In this document: positions 60,260 to 64,000 of the stretch, one piece after another
Layout: every line of letters begins with the position of its first letter
Numbering within the stretch: the stretch's first letter is position 1
Source of the DNA: Chamaecrista fasciculata
Lineage: Eukaryota > Streptophyta > Magnoliopsida > Fabales > Fabaceae
NCBI GenBank assembly: GCA_003254925.1
Contig: QANZ01008287.1
Coordinates: 12,157 to 76,156 of the forward strand
DNA: 64,000 bases
Reading direction: 5' to 3'
Program-made: the position numbers and the translations under genes
The notes under the pieces: generated by a model
Databases searched by the model: none
Told to the model about the DNA's origin: nothing
Seen by the model: only the letters and a program-made list of their open reading frames with translations

Positions 60260-60780
60260 CATGATATATCATGTATTGGCATTGGATGTCTGTTGACTTT
60301 GAGTTGTTCATCACCCCTTTTCTTAGCAAGAAGGGACTAGTAATAAACTTGAGTTGGTTGTTTCAATCAAGGGGTGACTACTAATTTGTTTAGATCAATT
60401 TCCAAAGGTGGACTTTGTTTTTGATTCACTTCTTGAGATCTTTGAGATCCTTATCTAGACTATCTCGGAGGCACGTCCTCTTGCGGCTGATCGACTATTC
60501 TCTTTCTCTCCCTTCATATAAGTTTGTCTCTTAAACTCTAAAATGGTTAGATGCATTTTTCTTGCTCTCTTTCTTATGATTTCTCTTAAACACTCTTAAC
60601 TTAGGCATCGAAATAACTTCGCAAGATTACTCTTATGAATTCTTATTTTGCAAGCCTCCTCTCAACATCTCTTCAGTCTTCTTTTACAGCTAGAGTAAGA
60701 TTCTTGACCTATTTTAATTTGTTATTAAATATATTTTGAAATTGAAGTGTCTGTAGTTGACCAAAAACTAAAATCTCAAC
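60260..60780. other. Possible LTR-derived sequence
   Basis: Words such as cttaacttaggcatcg and a pyrimidine-rich cttcagtcttcttttacag stretch recall the ends of plant LTRs. No bounded element was found. Confidence 0.25.
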
Positions 60781-60893
60781 TTTGTATAAGATTACACTAA
60801 TTAAAAATTACGAACAAATAAAAGGAAAAGCTTGCCAAGTTCCTGTTTGGGGGCGAAACAAAAAGTTGGTAGTTTATTTTAAAGGTAAAATGC

Positions 60894-62645
60894 ACTTTGA
60901 TACCTTATGGTTAGAACCGATTCCACTTTGGTATCTTGAAAGACAAAATTTGACACTCAACTACCCTAAGGTTTGCACCGTTAGCACTTTGGTACCATCT
61001 GGTTATTTTCCGTCAAGATTTAACAAAAAGTGCTGATGTGACTCAATTAGCACTGTCAAAACGAGCTTAGGCCCGCGGGCCGGCCCGGCCCGCCCGCTAA
61101 ATGGGCGGGCTTGGGCTTAAAAAATTTGGCCCGTTTAAAAACGGGCCTAAACGGCCCGGCCCGTTTAGCCCGTGGCCCGTAACGGGCCGGGGCGGGCCGG
61201 CCCGTTTAACAGTGCTAGACTCAATCTTAGTCGTCAATTTCTACTACATCTTATCTATTAGTTTCTATTGCAGTTTAAATCATATTTCACTCCTCAACAA
61301 GATTTCTTTTGTGTGTTTAGGTCCTCTCCCTTTGGTAAAACAAATCAAAACACAACAAACTAAAAGAATTGAGGGAGTTTTCTACAATTTTATTCTAAGA
61401 ACTAGAGAGTTATTAAAAAAGAAATTGTAGAAAGATCGTTAAAGTTTTAATGAATCAAAATCTTTCCTTTCTCATAAAATTTCTCTCAACCAAGTCCTTA
61501 ATTAATCACAAATTGAAATCAAATGTTTGTCATCTTTATCAGATTGGTCCTTGGGACACAAAAAGCAGCTATGTATCTCTATTTTTTATTTATCTTCCAT
61601 TTAAGGTCAAGGAACTTCTATATTTTTCAAAATAGTCTTTGGGGCACATTATAATAAGATTGATTTTTTACAATATATGATCATACTTAATTTATTTATT
61701 TTATTAAATATACCAAATGAAATTAAATCATAAACATACTTGACTATTGGTGTTTAAAATATTATACTTACTAATAAATCTAAGTTAATATTTTACTAAA
61801 ATAATTATATTTATTGTAATTATGTATTTTAAAGATAAAATGTTATAATTAGATTATCATATTTTGCTATCATAATTCATAACTTGCATGAAAAACTTAT
61901 ACTGTTATTATAATTTCATAAAAAATAAATATTTTATTAATATATTAAATTATTAAGTGAAACTAAATATTAATTATTTAATTTGTACATTAATTAATGG
62001 GAATATTTTTTAAATTATTTAAGTTTACTTTCAAAATTTCATTTAAGTAGTTGTATTTGAAAATGGGTAGAACTAACTTTCATTTATTTTCCAAAATGAT
62101 ATGTAATTATCTCCTTTTTCTATTTTTCAAAATTACAATTTGACCCCAAAAAAGTTTTGTAATTTTTATTTTAGTCCCAACTATCATGATCTAAGGACTT
62201 TTTTTTGTAAATTTTGAAACTATTTGGGAGCATTATATAATTTTTGCAAAAATTTTGTAAAGTTTATCTTCTCACCATCAAAACACACGATTTTATGACT
62301 AAACTGTATTTATTTTCCAGATTTAGGACTAATTTGTAATTTTATTATTTTTATAATATTTTTCAAAATTATATTTTGACCCTAAAACTTTGTTATAATT
62401 TTCATTTTAGTCCTCAAATATTATGATCTAGGAACGTTTTTGAAAATTTTGAAACTATTTGAGAGCATTTTGTAATTTTTGCGAAAGTGCTAACAATTTT
62501 CTGTTAAATCTTGACGGAAAATAATCACAGGGTACCAAAGTGCTAACGGAACAAATCTCAGGGTAGTCAAGCGTCAAATTTTGTCTTTTAGGATACCAAA
62601 GTGAAATAGGTCCTATCCACAAAATACCAAAATGCATTTTACTCT
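60894..62645. mobile_element. 1.75-kb long-inverted-repeat element (Mutator-like, non-autonomous)
   Basis: Left arm (60894-61047): ggtaaaatgcactttgatac, accgttagcactttggtacc and ttttccgtcaagatttaaca. The right arm (about 62478-62645) carries their inverses: tgttaaatcttgacggaaaa, ggtaccaaagtgctaacgg and aataccaaaatgcattttac. The flanks tattttaaa and tattttaat match at 8 of 9 positions. The interior is AT-rich with no transposase frame. A hAT-like MITE (61048-61217) sits at the inner edge of the left arm. Confidence 0.75.
61048..61217. mobile_element. GC-rich hAT-like MITE, perfect 8-bp duplication
   Basis: A 170-bp element with perfect 8-bp termini TAGCACTG and CAGTGCTA. It is flanked by perfect gactcaat repeats (61040-61047 and 61218-61225). 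The centre is palindromic and unusually GC-rich (gggccggcccggcccgcccg and inverse). It lies inside the 60894-62645 element. Confidence 0.93.
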
Positions 62646-62831
62646 TATTTTAATGTGTCAAAGCTCCATCCTTCATTCCTTTGTAGAACGTATATATGGG
62701 GCCGTACTTGACCTTAGTTGCAAGCAAGGAATTGATGTTGTTTAACCCAATATTTTTTTGAAGGGTGAGATAATATTTTCCAATCAATATTAAAATATTA
62801 TTTCTCTCAAAACGTAAAGATTTCAAAGTAA

Positions 62832-64000
62832 GGCCCAGTTTGTTTCCGTTTTGATTATAATCTGTTTTGATTATAATCATAATAAACATGTTCGTTTACG
62901 TTTTTTTCCTGATTCAATTATAATCATGGTTTTTTAATAATCAAAGACACTCAATTACACTTATACCCCTGTACATAAACCTATAATTACCTATACTCTA
63001 ATACAATCAATCCCCAATCACAAAGGGCAAAATTGTCATTTACTTTAAAATTGGGTCAGTTTGTAAATATCCATTTTTGTGTTTGGGCTAAAATGTTATT
63101 TTGCCCAAATAATTTAGAACTGAAATTGAAATTTTTCCCAATCATATCCCTACCATCTCTTTCTCTCTTCAGCCACTTCCAACCATTAACCCGAATTCGA
63201 TCCCACCGTCCAAGTCCCTAGAATCAGAAAGACAAATTGATCCTGAACTAGGAATATGAAGCACTTCACTCTTTCTTGGCTTTCCCCACCCAAAATCCGT
63301 GTCGTATGCACGTCAGATCTCAATGTCCGNNNNNNNNNNNNNNNNNNNNNNNNNNNNNNNNNNNNNNNNNNNNNNNNNNNNNNNNNNNNNNNNNNNNNNN
63401 NNNNNNNNNNNNNNNNNNNNNNNNNNNNNNNNNNNNNNNNNNNNNNNNNNNNNNNNNNNNNNNNNNNNNNNNNNNNNNNNNNNNNNNNNNNNNNNNNNNN
63501 NNNNNNNNNNNNNNNNNNNNNNNNNNNNNNNNNNNNNNNNNNNNNNNNNNNNNNNNNNNNNNNNNNNNNNNNNNNNNNNNNNNNNNNNNNNNNNNNNNNN
63601 NNNNNNNNNNNNNNNNNNNNNNNNNNNNNNNNNNNNNNNNNNNNNNNNNNNNNNNNNNNNNNNNNNNNNNNNNNNNNNNNNNNNNNNNNNNNNNNNNNNN
63701 NNNNNNNNNNNNNNNNNNNNNNNNNNNNNNNNNNNNNNNNNNNNNNNNNNNNNNNNNNNNNNNNNNNNNNNNNNNNNNNNNNNGATAATCATCCCCCCAC
63801 TTGCACACAAAAATAATCAAGATTTCACGCTTTTCAAGGCAAACAGTAACATTTTTTATTTTTTTTCAAACAACAATCACATCCAAACACACTTTTATTA
63901 TAATCAAATCACATCTTACTTTTTCCAACTTTTTCTTCCATTTATACCCCTATACAATTTATCAATTTCCTTACTTTTTATTCACCTACCACAATCATTA
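62832..64000. mobile_element. Probable Tourist/PIF-like element, incomplete
   Basis: It begins after TAA with ggcccagtttgtttccgttt and direct gattataatc words. After the gap, inverse-like words such as caatcacatccaaacac and ttataatcaaatc appear, and the element seems to run past the window end. The TAA flank and the GGSCCNGTTTG-type start suggest a PIF/Harbinger MITE. The gap at 63330-63783 hides its centre. Confidence 0.45.
63330..63783. other. Assembly gap (N)
   Basis: 454 undetermined bases within the probable Tourist-like element. Confidence 1.

Noticed and set aside
63256..63820. Open frames near 63.3-63.8 kb
   Set aside because: They span the second gap; the real sequence is too short to support coding.

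Overview
The window is nuclear DNA of a higher plant, most likely a eudicot. It is very AT-rich and has long intergenic stretches, GT-AG introns, plant-specific gene families and a dense load of short non-autonomous transposons. Two assembly gaps (15147-15951 and 63330-63783) and two single N positions (34997 and 43891) interrupt it. No bacterial-type operon, CRISPR array or phage feature is present. I found no wholly new biological system; the novelty lies in transposon structure and in small gene-structure oddities.

Six multi-exon genes can be rebuilt with a continuous reading frame, all on the minus strand. They are: a conserved plant protein of unknown function (2618-4245, 5 exons, 235 aa); a FRD3-like MATE citrate transporter (8027-14032, 13 exons, 561 aa, one GC-AG intron); a YVQSPS-motif LEA-2 membrane protein (23036-24715, 3 exons, 284 aa); a MYB83/MYB46-type secondary-wall R2R3-MYB (31110-34493, 2 exons, 369 aa); the mitochondrial ATP synthase OSCP subunit (41521-46141, 6 exons, 251 aa); and a BIG BROTHER-type RING-H2 ubiquitin ligase (50632-53808, 7 coding exons, 248 aa, plus a 5'UTR intron). 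On the plus strand there is a probable one-exon small membrane-peptide gene (48395-48607) and a tRNA-Ser(GCU) gene (29905-29986). Broken gene pieces include a cellulose-synthase C-terminal fragment joined to a GC-rich fragment of another gene (6731-7289), a frameshifted small secreted-peptide candidate (38225-38345) and a duplicated, decayed copy of the MYB 3' end (about 30740-30790).

The rest is mostly mobile-element sequence. Several elements carry target-site duplications that I could read directly: four short Mutator-like elements with 9-bp duplications (12222-12406, 23473-23853, 39784-40120, 54786-55258) and a diverged fifth (36104-36374); hAT-like elements with 8-9-bp duplications (46509-47074, 57550-58160, 61048-61217); two full-length tRNA-derived SINEs (25642-25843, 56424-56620); a 664-bp LINE-derived insertion with a poly(A) tail (17225-17888); and a 293-bp solo LTR in an OSCP intron (42364-42656). 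Nesting is frequent: one hAT lies inside a 1.75-kb inverted-repeat element at 60.9-62.6 kb, another inside a family-B element at 46.3-47.3 kb, and a 463-bp unit holding part of a MULE and part of a SINE is repeated three times at 55.1-56.5 kb. Most gene introns carry at least one insertion. The genes are housekeeping, cell-wall, transport and organ-growth functions with no evident shared pathway, as is usual for a plant chromosome arm.
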